From contig NZ_JBMEMN010000022.1 of NCBI RefSeq assembly GCF_049310905.1, positions 1 to 51,354 of the forward strand: 51,354 bases of DNA. The letters run 5' to 3'. The notes under the pieces are model-generated. The model searched no databases, was not told the DNA's origin, and worked only from the letters and a program-made list of their open reading frames with translations. Positions 36,359-43,257 of this stretch are shown piece after piece (positions within the stretch are counted from its first letter, which is position 1; every line of letters starts with the position of its first letter). The position numbers and the translations under genes are program-made. This stretch comes from Gudongella sp049310905. GTDB taxonomy: Bacteria > Bacillota > Clostridia > Tissierellales > Tissierellaceae.

Positions 36359-36400
36359 GTAACATTTGTTACTGAATACTCCTTAATAATAATATAGAAT
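36359..36400 (+). promoter_or_regulatory. Palindromic activator site GTAAC-ATTT-GTTAC plus -10
   Basis: The perfect palindrome is at 36359-36372; -10 TAGAAT is at 36395-36400, 22 bases later. The spacing equals that at hcp and at the TlpA-like gene. Transcription would start about 36407, 21 bases before the first gene of the four-gene cluster. Confidence 0.75.
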
Positions 36401-36427
36401 GATTGCAGATGATGAGGAGGTTTTTTA

Positions 36428-37675
36428 ATGATGAATAAATACTTTGATTCAAATGAGAAGGTATTTGATATAACAGAAAGATACCCGGAAACCTTGGATG
36501 TATTTGCTGCAAACGGCTTTGAACATTTAAAGAATGAAGCAATGCGCAAGGTGATGGGAAAGACTATAAATCTTGAAACAGCATGCAAGACAAAAAAGAT
36601 TAATGTAGAGTTGTTTGAAAAGAAACTTGTTGAAGTAATTGATCAGACAAGAGGAAACTTGGATGCTACCTTGAACCAGACAAGAGAAAATGGTGATTGT
36701 GAAGTAAGCATACTTGGAGTACTTCCGTGTCCTGTTAGAATTCCATTGATGGAGAGCTTCACAAAATGGCTCCAGGAGCATGAAAAGGACCTTGATTACA
36801 AGGTGGATTATGAATTGAAGGCTGCAAATTTTGGCGTTGACTGGATCAGGGATGAGATGGAAAAAGCTGAGGAAGACAGCATCTCAGACTTGTTCATGTC
36901 AGCTGGCTTTGATCTTTTCTTTGATGAGAAGCTAATGGGTAAATTCAAGTCCCAGGGGGTATTCGAGGATATGTCAGGATTTGAAAATCTCAACAATGAT
37001 TTTCAGAATGATGAAATATCACTCAAGGATCCAAAAGGACAATATACAGTTCTAGCAGTGGTTCCCGCAGTGTTTCTTGTCAATACCGAGGAGCTTAAGG
37101 GAAGGAAGATGCCTCTTTCATGGGAGGATCTTTTAAGCGGCGACTTTGAGAATTCAATTTCACTTCCTCTTAATGATTTTGACCTCTTTAATGCACTTCT
37201 GTTAAGCATCCATAAGGAATTTGGAGAAGATGGCATAAGAAGACTGGGAAAAGCACATATGAGAAGTATGACTCCTGCAGAAATGGTAAAATCGAATGTG
37301 AGAAATACTTCATCTGGAATTCCAACAGTTACAGTAATGCCATACCTTTTTGCAAAAATGGTAAGGGAAGAAAGTCCACTAAAGGCTGTGTGGCCAAGGG
37401 AAGGTGCTGTAATCAGTCCAATATTCCTTCTTTCTAAAAAATCCAGCAGAGACAAGGTCAAGCCATTGGTAGACTACTTTATGTCAAAAGAAGTTGGGCA
37501 GATGCTTTCTACAAGCGGTAAATTCCCTTCAACCCATCCAGAAGTGCAGAATGGTCTTACAGAGGATCAAGGATTTATGTGGATTGGTTGGGATTATATC
37601 AACAGCCACAAGGATCTGGGTGCATTGATAAAGGAATGCATGGATATTTTTTATCAGGAAGCAGGTGTTAAGTAG
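36428..37675 (+). CDS. Cytosolic solute-binding-fold protein with DUF1858-like N-terminus
   Basis: A 415-aa protein. Residues about 8-75 look like a DUF1858/ScdA_N-type helical domain (VFDITERYPETLDVFAANGF). From about 92 the sequence resembles a family 1 extracellular solute-binding protein: ILGVLPCPVRIPLMESFTKWL, then MPLSWEDLLSGDFENSISLP and a C-terminal region with VKPLVDYFMSKEVGQML. There is no signal peptide, lipobox or membrane segment, so it should stay in the cytosol, which is unusual. No permease is in the operon. A cysteine in LPCPV may be functional. GAGGAGG precedes the ATG. The gene abuts the GTPase gene (TAGATG). Ligand unknown; a metal or organic cofactor is plausible. Confidence 0.7.
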   Translation: MMNKYFDSNEKVFDITERYPETLDVFAANGFEHLKNEAMRKVMGKTINLETACKTKKINVELFEKKLVEVIDQTRGNLDATLNQTRENGDCEVSILGVLPCPVRIPLMESFTKWLQEHEKDLDYKVDYELKAANFGVDWIRDEMEKAEEDSISDLFMSAGFDLFFDEKLMGKFKSQGVFEDMSGFENLNNDFQNDEISLKDPKGQYTVLAVVPAVFLVNTEELKGRKMPLSWEDLLSGDFENSISLPLNDFDLFNALLLSIHKEFGEDGIRRLGKAHMRSMTPAEMVKSNVRNTSSGIPTVTVMPYLFAKMVREESPLKAVWPREGAVISPIFLLSKKSSRDKVKPLVDYFMSKEVGQMLSTSGKFPSTHPEVQNGLTEDQGFMWIGWDYINSHKDLGALIKECMDIFYQEAGVK

Positions 37676-38377
37676 ATGAATCTTGTAATTTTTTCAGGTC
37701 CTCCTTCATCTGGGAAGACCAGTATTATACTAAAGACAATCGAAGCCATGAGAAAAAGGGATTTGCAGGTAGGAGTAGTAAAGTTTGATTGCTTAAGCAC
37801 AGATGATGACATTCTCTACGAAAAGGCAGGCATACCTGTGAAGAAAGGACTTTCAGGAGCGTTATGCCCCGACCATTATTTTGCATCAAATATTGAGGAA
37901 GTTGTTCAGTGGGGAAGAAAAGCTGGTCTAGATCTCTTGATTACAGAGTCCGCTGGATTATGCAACAGATGTTCACCATATATAAAGTCTATTATGGGAG
38001 TTTGTGTAATAGATAATTTGTCGGGAATAAACACTCCAAAGAAAATTGGGCCAATGCTAAAGGCAGCCGATATTGTTGTAATAACCAAAGGAGACATTGT
38101 TTCCCAGGCAGAAAGGGAAGTATTTGCTTCAAAGGTAAATTCAGTAAATCCAAAGGCTATGACAATGCATATAAACGGTCTGACAGGACAAGGGGCTTTT
38201 GAACTTAGCACTCTCCTTTATGATCAGGACCAGGAGCTGGAAACAGTGACGGGTATGGAACTAAGATATCCAATGCCATCGGCCCTTTGTTCATATTGTC
38301 TGGGAGAGACGAGAATCGGAGATGCCTACCAAATGGGTAATGTTAGAAAGATTGAACTGGGTGATATGGATGAGTAA
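37676..38377 (+). CDS. HypB/UreG-like GTPase with extra CxxC motifs
   Basis: A 233-aa SIMIBI-class GTPase. Motifs in order: P-loop FSGPPSSGKTS (5-15), VVKFDCLSTDDD (switch-like acidic segment), LLITESAGLCNRCSPY (Walker B region, CxxC at about 101-104), VITKGD (guanine specificity), and SALCSYCLGETRIGDAYQMG near the C-terminus (second CxxC). HypB and UreG deliver nickel; the two CxxC pairs here suggest metal binding, but no hydrogenase or urease genes are in the window. It begins directly after the upstream stop and overlaps the ABC ATPase gene by eight bases. I cannot name the target enzyme. Confidence 0.75.
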   Translation: MNLVIFSGPPSSGKTSIILKTIEAMRKRDLQVGVVKFDCLSTDDDILYEKAGIPVKKGLSGALCPDHYFASNIEEVVQWGRKAGLDLLITESAGLCNRCSPYIKSIMGVCVIDNLSGINTPKKIGPMLKAADIVVITKGDIVSQAEREVFASKVNSVNPKAMTMHINGLTGQGAFELSTLLYDQDQELETVTGMELRYPMPSALCSYCLGETRIGDAYQMGNVRKIELGDMDE

Positions 38378-39362
38378 AATGACAATCGGAGAAATACTTC
38401 AGAAATACCCATTTGCCATGAGTTATTTTGTAGAAAACAAACTGGATGTAGAAGGATACGAAGGAGAGACTTTCCAGGACTTTTTAGGAGGTTTTAACCA
38501 GGAACAGGTGGAAGACCTTGCCATGGACAAGAAGGAACTTCAGGAAAACCTTGAAATCTTTATCAACCAGATGAATGAATTTCTTGGAATCAAAGAAGAT
38601 GTGGGAGTCAAATCTCTTACCATTCTTCCTGGATATGATAAGTCCGGGGAGGCTGAAGGATTTAATGAACTGACGATCAACACTTCCCAGATAATTTCAA
38701 TTGTTGGCCCAACTGGAGCGGGAAAATCAAGACTTCTTGCAGATATTGAATGGACAGCTCAGAAGGACACTCCTACAGGAAGAAGCATATTGATTAACGG
38801 AGAGTTTCCTGACAAGAAATGGAGATTTTCATCTAACAACAAGCTGGTAGCTCAACTATCCCAGAATATGAATTTCGTCATGGATCTTACTGTAATGGAA
38901 TTCCTTCAGCTTCATGCAGAAAGCAGGCTGGTTGAGGATGTTGAAGGAACCATTGAAAAGATAATAAAGGCTGCCAACAGTCTTGCAGGAGAAAAGTTCC
39001 AGCTTGATACACCGGTTACTGCACTTAGCGGTGGACAGTCAAGGGCACTGATGATTGCTGATACCGCAATCTTAAGCTCATCTCCAATAGTGTTGATTGA
39101 TGAGATTGAAAATGCAGGAATTGACAGAAGAAAAGCATTGAATCTATTGATTGATGAGGACAAGATTGTATTGATGGCCACTCATGATCCAACGCTGGCA
39201 CTTATAGCGGATAAGAGGATAGTTATCAAAAACGGTGGAATATCAAAGATTATAGAAACCACAGAAGAGGAAAAAGAGATTCTTCATGAGTTAGAAAAAA
39301 TCGATTCTTTCGTCCAGGCGATGAGAACAAGTCTAAGAAATGGTGAATCTTTAAGTAGATAG
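38370..39362 (+). CDS. Soluble ABC-type ATPase with helical N-terminal domain
   Basis: A 330-aa protein without membrane segments. The N-terminal 75 residues (TIGEILQKYPFAMSYFVENK...) resemble the DUF1858-like domain of the first gene in the operon. The ABC domain is complete: Walker A GPTGAGKSRLL, Q-loop QLSQNMNF, signature LSGGQSRALM, Walker B IVLIDEIENAG and H-loop ATHDP. The start ATG 38370 lies inside the GTPase stop region; ATG 38379 is possible. With no permease it is not a classical importer; it may drive conformational change in a cytosolic assembly complex with the GTPase and the binding protein. Confidence 0.75.
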   Translation: MSKMTIGEILQKYPFAMSYFVENKLDVEGYEGETFQDFLGGFNQEQVEDLAMDKKELQENLEIFINQMNEFLGIKEDVGVKSLTILPGYDKSGEAEGFNELTINTSQIISIVGPTGAGKSRLLADIEWTAQKDTPTGRSILINGEFPDKKWRFSSNNKLVAQLSQNMNFVMDLTVMEFLQLHAESRLVEDVEGTIEKIIKAANSLAGEKFQLDTPVTALSGGQSRALMIADTAILSSSPIVLIDEIENAGIDRRKALNLLIDEDKIVLMATHDPTLALIADKRIVIKNGGISKIIETTEEEKEILHELEKIDSFVQAMRTSLRNGESLSR

Positions 39363-39412
39363 ATGAATAGGGTCGAATTATACCAATAACAAGAATAATA
39401 GGAGGAATAATA

Positions 39413-39655
39413 ATGCATGATGGATGTACTGGAAGTTTTGGAAGCGGAAAGGCAGTAGTTGATAAAATCAGAGCCATGGGATTCAATACAAGACCCATGC
39501 CACCTGGAGTAAAAATAACTTGTATAGAGTGTGGCGGTAACTTTGAAATGACACACCTTGAGACAAAATGTCCAAGCTGTGAAATGGTATATGGAGTTAC
39601 ACCATGTTCAACTGCCTACCCTGAAAGGATCAAGGCAGCTGGGAAGAACTATTAG
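39413..39655 (+). CDS. Small zinc-ribbon protein
   Basis: An 80-aa protein with two CxxC knuckles, CIECGG (about 42-47) and CPSCEM (about 58-63), plus single cysteines near both ends (DGCTGSFGSG and TPCSTAYP). Such small ribbons bind zinc or another soft metal. GGAGG precedes the ATG and the gene is 50 bases after the ABC ATPase, so it is the fourth gene of the operon. A role as metal carrier or regulator in the same assembly process is inference. Confidence 0.75.
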   Translation: MHDGCTGSFGSGKAVVDKIRAMGFNTRPMPPGVKITCIECGGNFEMTHLETKCPSCEMVYGVTPCSTAYPERIKAAGKNY

Positions 39656-39702
39656 AGTTTGAGGAGTAAGAATTAAATAAAGTGCCCAGGGGGATGTGAT
39701 CT

Positions 39703-39764
39703 GCTCCTTTTAAAGTAGTGTTGAAATAATAAAAATTTCAACACTACTTTGAAAGGAGCTTTTC
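39703..39764 (+). terminator. 25-bp hairpin, terminator or ribosome-site trap
   Basis: Arms 39703-39727 and 39735-39759 are complementary over 25 bp with one T-G pair, with a seven-base loop, followed by TTTTC. It could end transcription of the preceding operon. The right arm also contains GAAAGGAGC, the only ribosome site for the small ORF at 39767, so the hairpin would block its translation. Hairpins of this kind guard transposase genes against outside transcription. Confidence 0.75.
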
Positions 39765-39766
39765 TT

Positions 39767-39868
39767 ATGCTTAAAAGTAAAATCAGCGGTTATTTGAAAG
39801 TTAAATATGTTGAAGATTATAAAGCTGGAAAGATTAGCATAAAAGATATTTGTGATATACTACACTAA
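39767..39868 (+). pseudogene. Transposase-like N-terminal fragment (IS3/IS150 OrfA type)
   Basis: A 33-codon frame starting MLKSKISGYLKVKYVEDYKAG and continuing with KISIKDICDILH before TAA. The spacing of basic, hydrophobic and EDY/G-x-x-S residues matches the first helix-turn-helix of IS3-family OrfA proteins. The remaining about 60 residues and OrfB are missing. No terminal inverted repeats were found. It is a scrap, or by chance similar; the ribosome-site hairpin before it supports an insertion-sequence origin. Confidence 0.5.
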
Positions 39869-39932
39869 AGAAGTCGTTAATTCGTATAAGTAGTAAAATG
39901 CGTAACAGAGAATGAAGGAGTGTAAGAAATTT

Positions 39933-40133
39933 ATGGGAAAGAATCTTGTCTACTGGATGGTCAGTATTGTATTCTATGTAATCTATTTTCTAATATTTAA
40001 GTATTCTATAGGGAATCTCTTTCCTATTAGTCCAATGTCTAATTTTATTATAATATTTGTTCTCACTGTTATAAACATTCCATTGTCCATATTCAGTGCG
40101 GGAAAAATATTTTCAATAATTGAAAAACAGTAA
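39933..40133 (+). CDS. Small membrane protein of unknown function
   Basis: A 66-aa protein with two hydrophobic helices (LVYWMVSIVFYVIYFLIF and NFIIIFVLTVINIPLSIF) and a short basic end. The frame may begin at ATG 39912, but that codon overlaps the AAGGAG at 39915-39920; ATG 39933 is 12 bases after it, a long but usable gap. I do not recognise a family. It lies between the transposase scrap and hcp and has its own terminator. Confidence 0.5.
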   Translation: MGKNLVYWMVSIVFYVIYFLIFKYSIGNLFPISPMSNFIIIFVLTVINIPLSIFSAGKIFSIIEKQ

Positions 40134-40189
40134 CAGTATTAGTTGCATATTCTTTATAAAATGCGCAACAAGGTAAAAGAGTAAACAGA

Positions 40190-40216
40190 AGAAGCTTTAT
40201 TTAAGGCTTCTTTTTT
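40190..40216 (+). terminator. Terminator after small membrane protein gene
   Basis: AGAAGCTTTA/TAAGGCTTCT (one G-T pair, two-base loop) is followed by TTTTTT. Confidence 0.75.
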
Positions 40217-40440
40217 ATACTCTTTTTGATGGAACAAAAGATCCGTTAATTTTTTTAGCAAATAATGGTTTAAGGTTTTTAAGGTATATAACTATTCTTA
40301 TATAGTAAGCAGCAAAAATATTACAACCGAATCTAAAAATGGCTAAACTCCGTAATCTGTTACTTGTAAAAAACATTGCATAATCAAAAATTTGAGGTTC
40401 TGCAGGCGTGTATTTCACTACAAATGTTTTTTTACAAATG
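40217..40440. other. Gene-free stretch upstream of hcp
   Basis: I see no gene here. The stretch is AT-rich. AAACTCCGTAA at 40345-40355 is the reverse complement of TTACGGAGTTT at 40451-40461, which overlaps the hcp activator palindrome. A shorter imperfect palindrome GTAA-N4-TTAC lies at 40352-40363 and may be a weak second operator. Confidence 0.4.
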
Positions 40441-40482
40441 GTAACAAGTGTTACGGAGTTTGTGTTGGATATCAAATATAAT
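40441..40482 (+). promoter_or_regulatory. Palindromic activator site GTAAC-AAGT-GTTAC plus -10 of hcp
   Basis: The perfect palindrome at 40441-40454 is followed after 22 bases by a perfect -10 TATAAT (40477-40482). A start at about 40489 places the palindrome centre at -41.5. A CRP/FNR-family regulator such as HcpR is the expected binder; no such gene is in the window. Confidence 0.8.
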
Positions 40483-40532
40483 AAGCATTGTGAGTATCGA
40501 ATAGATGAAATTTTGAAGGAGGAATTGATAAT

Positions 40533-42206
40533 ATGACTGATAATAAAATGTTCTGCTACCAATGTCAGGAGGCAGCAGGAGGAATAGGATGTACAAAAGT
40601 AGGAGTATGTGGGAAAACAAGTGATGTAGCAAATCTTCAAGACCTTATGATTTACGCGCTAAAAGGTATTTCAGAGCTTGGCTTAAAGGCTGATGAAATT
40701 GACTATAAAATGGAGGGTCTTGACAGACTTATAATCGAAGGTCTTTTTATGACAATAACAAACGCAAACTTTGACAAGGATAGATTCTTCGAGGCTATAA
40801 AACTGACAATCAAGAAAAGAGATGAGCTTAAATCAGTACTTATTGAAAAAGGTGTAAATCTTGACGGATTAAAGGATGCTGCAACATTTACTGTTAACAG
40901 CAATGACGAAATAGTATTCAAGGCGAACAGTAATGAAGTTGGAGTTCTTGCTACTGAAAATGAGGATGTAAGATCACTTAGAGAGCTAATAATCTACGGA
41001 CTCAAGGGAATGGCGGCTTATGCTGAGCATGCTGATAATCTTGGTTTTGAAGACGAAGAGATTTCCAAGTTCATCAGAAAGGCTCTTGTGGCAACAATGG
41101 ATGACAGCCTAAGCGCAGATGACCTGGTAGCCTTGACTCTTGAAACAGGAAAATTCGGAGTTCAGACAATGGCTCTACTTGACAAGGCGAACACTTCCAC
41201 TTATGGAAACCCAGAAATCAGCGAAGTAAACATTGGAGTAAGAGACAATCCAGCAATACTGGTTTCAGGTCATGATCTTAAGGACTTTGAAGAATTGCTT
41301 GAGCAGACAAAAGACAGTGGTGTTGACATATATACACACAGCGAAATGCTTCCTGCAAACTATTATCCATCATTTAAGAAGTATGATCACTTTGTAGGAA
41401 ACTACGGAAACTCATGGTGGATGCAAAAAGAAGAATTTGAGAAGTTCAACGGAGCTATTCTGTTTACAACAAACTGTATTGTACCTCCAAAAGCAAACTA
41501 TGCTGACAGAGTGTATACAACAGGATCATCAGGATACCCTGGATTCAAGCATATCCCTGATAGAATTGACGGTCAGCCAAAAGACTTCTCAGAAGTGATT
41601 GAGCATGCAAAGAAACTTCCTTCACCAACTGAAATTGAAACCGGAAAGATTGTTGGAGGATTCGCACATGCACAGGTATTTGCACTTGCAGACAAGATTG
41701 TTGAAGCAGTTAAGACAGGGGCTATAAAGAAATTCTTTGTAATGGCAGGATGTGACGGAAGACAAGGCAAGAGAGGCTACTACACAGATTTTGCAGAAGC
41801 TCTTCCAAAGGATACTGTTATCCTTACAGCAGGATGTGCAAAATACAGATACAACAAGCTTAACCTTGGAGATATAAACGGAATACCTAGAGTTCTTGAT
41901 GCTGGTCAGTGTAATGACTCTTATTCACTAGCAGTAATTGCAATGAAGCTTAAGGAAGTATTTGAACTTAACGATATCAATGAGCTTCCAATAGCATATA
42001 ATATCGCTTGGTATGAGCAAAAGGCAGTAATTGTTCTACTTGCTCTTCTATCACTTGGAGTTAAGAACATCCATCTTGGACCTACATTGCCTGCATTCCT
42101 GTCACCGAATGTTGCAAAGGTTCTTGTGGAGACATTTGGAATAGGGACAATATCAGATGTTGAAAATGACATAAACATGTTCCTAGGAGAAGCATCAAAC
42201 GCATAA
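40533..42206 (+). CDS. hcp: Hydroxylamine reductase / hybrid cluster protein
   Basis: A 557-aa Fe-S protein that reduces nitric oxide or hydroxylamine under nitrosative stress. The N-terminal cubane ligands are C8, C11, C20 and C26. All seven expected hybrid-cluster ligands are present: H247 (SGHDLKD), E271 (HSEMLP), C315 (TTNCIVP), C407 (AGCDGRQG, the persulfide site), C435 (AGCAKYR), C460 (GQCNDS) and E495 (WYEQKA). These line up with the known ligands of Desulfovibrio Hcp. GAAGGAGG precedes the ATG. No hcr reductase gene is adjacent. Control by the GTAAC palindrome is shown by position. Confidence 0.96.
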   Translation: MTDNKMFCYQCQEAAGGIGCTKVGVCGKTSDVANLQDLMIYALKGISELGLKADEIDYKMEGLDRLIIEGLFMTITNANFDKDRFFEAIKLTIKKRDELKSVLIEKGVNLDGLKDAATFTVNSNDEIVFKANSNEVGVLATENEDVRSLRELIIYGLKGMAAYAEHADNLGFEDEEISKFIRKALVATMDDSLSADDLVALTLETGKFGVQTMALLDKANTSTYGNPEISEVNIGVRDNPAILVSGHDLKDFEELLEQTKDSGVDIYTHSEMLPANYYPSFKKYDHFVGNYGNSWWMQKEEFEKFNGAILFTTNCIVPPKANYADRVYTTGSSGYPGFKHIPDRIDGQPKDFSEVIEHAKKLPSPTEIETGKIVGGFAHAQVFALADKIVEAVKTGAIKKFFVMAGCDGRQGKRGYYTDFAEALPKDTVILTAGCAKYRYNKLNLGDINGIPRVLDAGQCNDSYSLAVIAMKLKEVFELNDINELPIAYNIAWYEQKAVIVLLALLSLGVKNIHLGPTLPAFLSPNVAKVLVETFGIGTISDVENDINMFLGEASNA

Positions 42207-42218
42207 ACTCAACTTTTT

Positions 42219-42251
42219 AAGCCTCACCTATTTATAGTAGGTGGGGTTTTT
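42219..42251 (+). terminator. Terminator after hcp
   Basis: CCTCACCTA/TAGGTGGGG (one T-G pair) is followed by TTTTTAT, 13 bases beyond the hcp stop. Confidence 0.8.
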
Positions 42252-42259
42252 ATTTATGC

Positions 42260-42288
42260 TTTACAAATACCTTTTTTCATCATATAGT
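42260..42288 (+). promoter_or_regulatory. Promoter of the YitT-like gene
   Basis: -35 TTTACA (42260-42265) and -10 TATAGT (42283-42288) are spaced by 17 bases, 45 bases before the start codon. Confidence 0.6.
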
Positions 42289-42332
42289 ACTATTGTTACT
42301 ATTAAATACTAAAAAGAAGGTATGAGAAAATC

Positions 42333-43205
42333 ATGATACTAAATCAAACAATTGAGAAAGATAGAAAGATAATACTAAAAAGGTTGTTTTTTATATTCCT
42401 TGGAAATCTGCTATGTGCAGTTGCTTTTAATGCATTTTTTATACCCAGCCAATTACTTAGTGGCGGTGTAGGAGGAATAGCATTGATGCTTAGATATCTT
42501 TTGAATGTACCAACTGGCATAACCGTATTTTTGATAAATATACCAATATTTATTATAGGTGCCAAGATGGTTAATCGAGAATTTATTGTATATGCTTTTA
42601 TTTCGATGGTTGTGTTTTCAACATTATTGACTGTAACCAATGATATTGGCACCTATTTTGTTATGGATGACATAATACTTGCAGCTGTATTCGGAGGAGT
42701 GTTAAATGGAGTAGGGATGGGTCTGATGTTCAGGAACAGAACATGTCAGGGTGGACTGGACATAATTGCAACAATAATGAAGCAAAGACGAAATCTGAAT
42801 ATCAGCACTGGACTGATGATTCTAAACACCACAATAGTTTCACTTTCTTCAGTTTTTTTTGGATTTACATCTGCAATGTATACAATAATCGCCATGTATG
42901 TGGGATACCAGGTGGTAGACAAGGTTCAAATGGGCTTTAACGTAAGAAAAAATGTGTTTATAATTTCTGATAAATCAGAGGAGCTAGCCAGTCAAATCCT
43001 TACTGATCTTCATAGGGGGGCTACTTTGTTGGAAGCTACTGGAGCATACACAAAGCAAGGTAAGAAGGTTATTTATTGTATTGTAAACTCAAATGAGCTT
43101 GTGAAGCTAAAAGCCCTGGTAGATAAGATAGACCCTGCTGCATTTTTAACCATAAATGATGTGGTTGAGGTAAGAGGCAGCGGCTTTGTTAATGAAGGCA
43201 TATAA
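42333..43205 (+). CDS. YitT family membrane protein (DUF161/DUF2179)
   Basis: A 290-aa protein with five or six N-terminal membrane segments (FNAFFIPSQLLSGGVGGIALML is the family hallmark) and a C-terminal soluble DUF2179 domain of about 80 residues (HRGATLLEATGAYTKQGKKVIYC). Family function is unknown. It is a single gene with its own promoter and a strong palindromic terminator. A weak Shine-Dalgarno (AGAAGG) precedes the ATG. Confidence 0.9.
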   Translation: MILNQTIEKDRKIILKRLFFIFLGNLLCAVAFNAFFIPSQLLSGGVGGIALMLRYLLNVPTGITVFLINIPIFIIGAKMVNREFIVYAFISMVVFSTLLTVTNDIGTYFVMDDIILAAVFGGVLNGVGMGLMFRNRTCQGGLDIIATIMKQRRNLNISTGLMILNTTIVSLSSVFFGFTSAMYTIIAMYVGYQVVDKVQMGFNVRKNVFIISDKSEELASQILTDLHRGATLLEATGAYTKQGKKVIYCIVNSNELVKLKALVDKIDPAAFLTINDVVEVRGSGFVNEGI

Positions 43206-43242
43206 AAAAGATCCGGATAAACATGTTTATCCGGATCTTTTT
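43205..43242. terminator. Bidirectional palindromic terminator
   Basis: A perfect 38-base palindrome: arms 43205-43223 and 43224-43242, flanked by A and T runs. It serves the YitT-like gene and the converging flavoprotein gene. Confidence 0.9.
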
Positions 43243-43257
43243 GACTTTGCAGCCATC

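Noticed and set aside
37003..37461. 152-aa open frame antisense to the binding-fold gene
   Set aside because: Shadow frame; the plus-strand gene has a promoter, ribosome site and homologous domains.
40215..40640. 141-aa minus-strand open frame upstream of and into hcp
   Set aside because: It runs through the terminator, the activator site and the conserved start of hcp; no ribosome site.
42287..42300. GTAC-TATT-GTTAC-like site before the YitT-like gene
   Set aside because: One base is missing from the left arm and there is no -10 hexamer 22 bases downstream.
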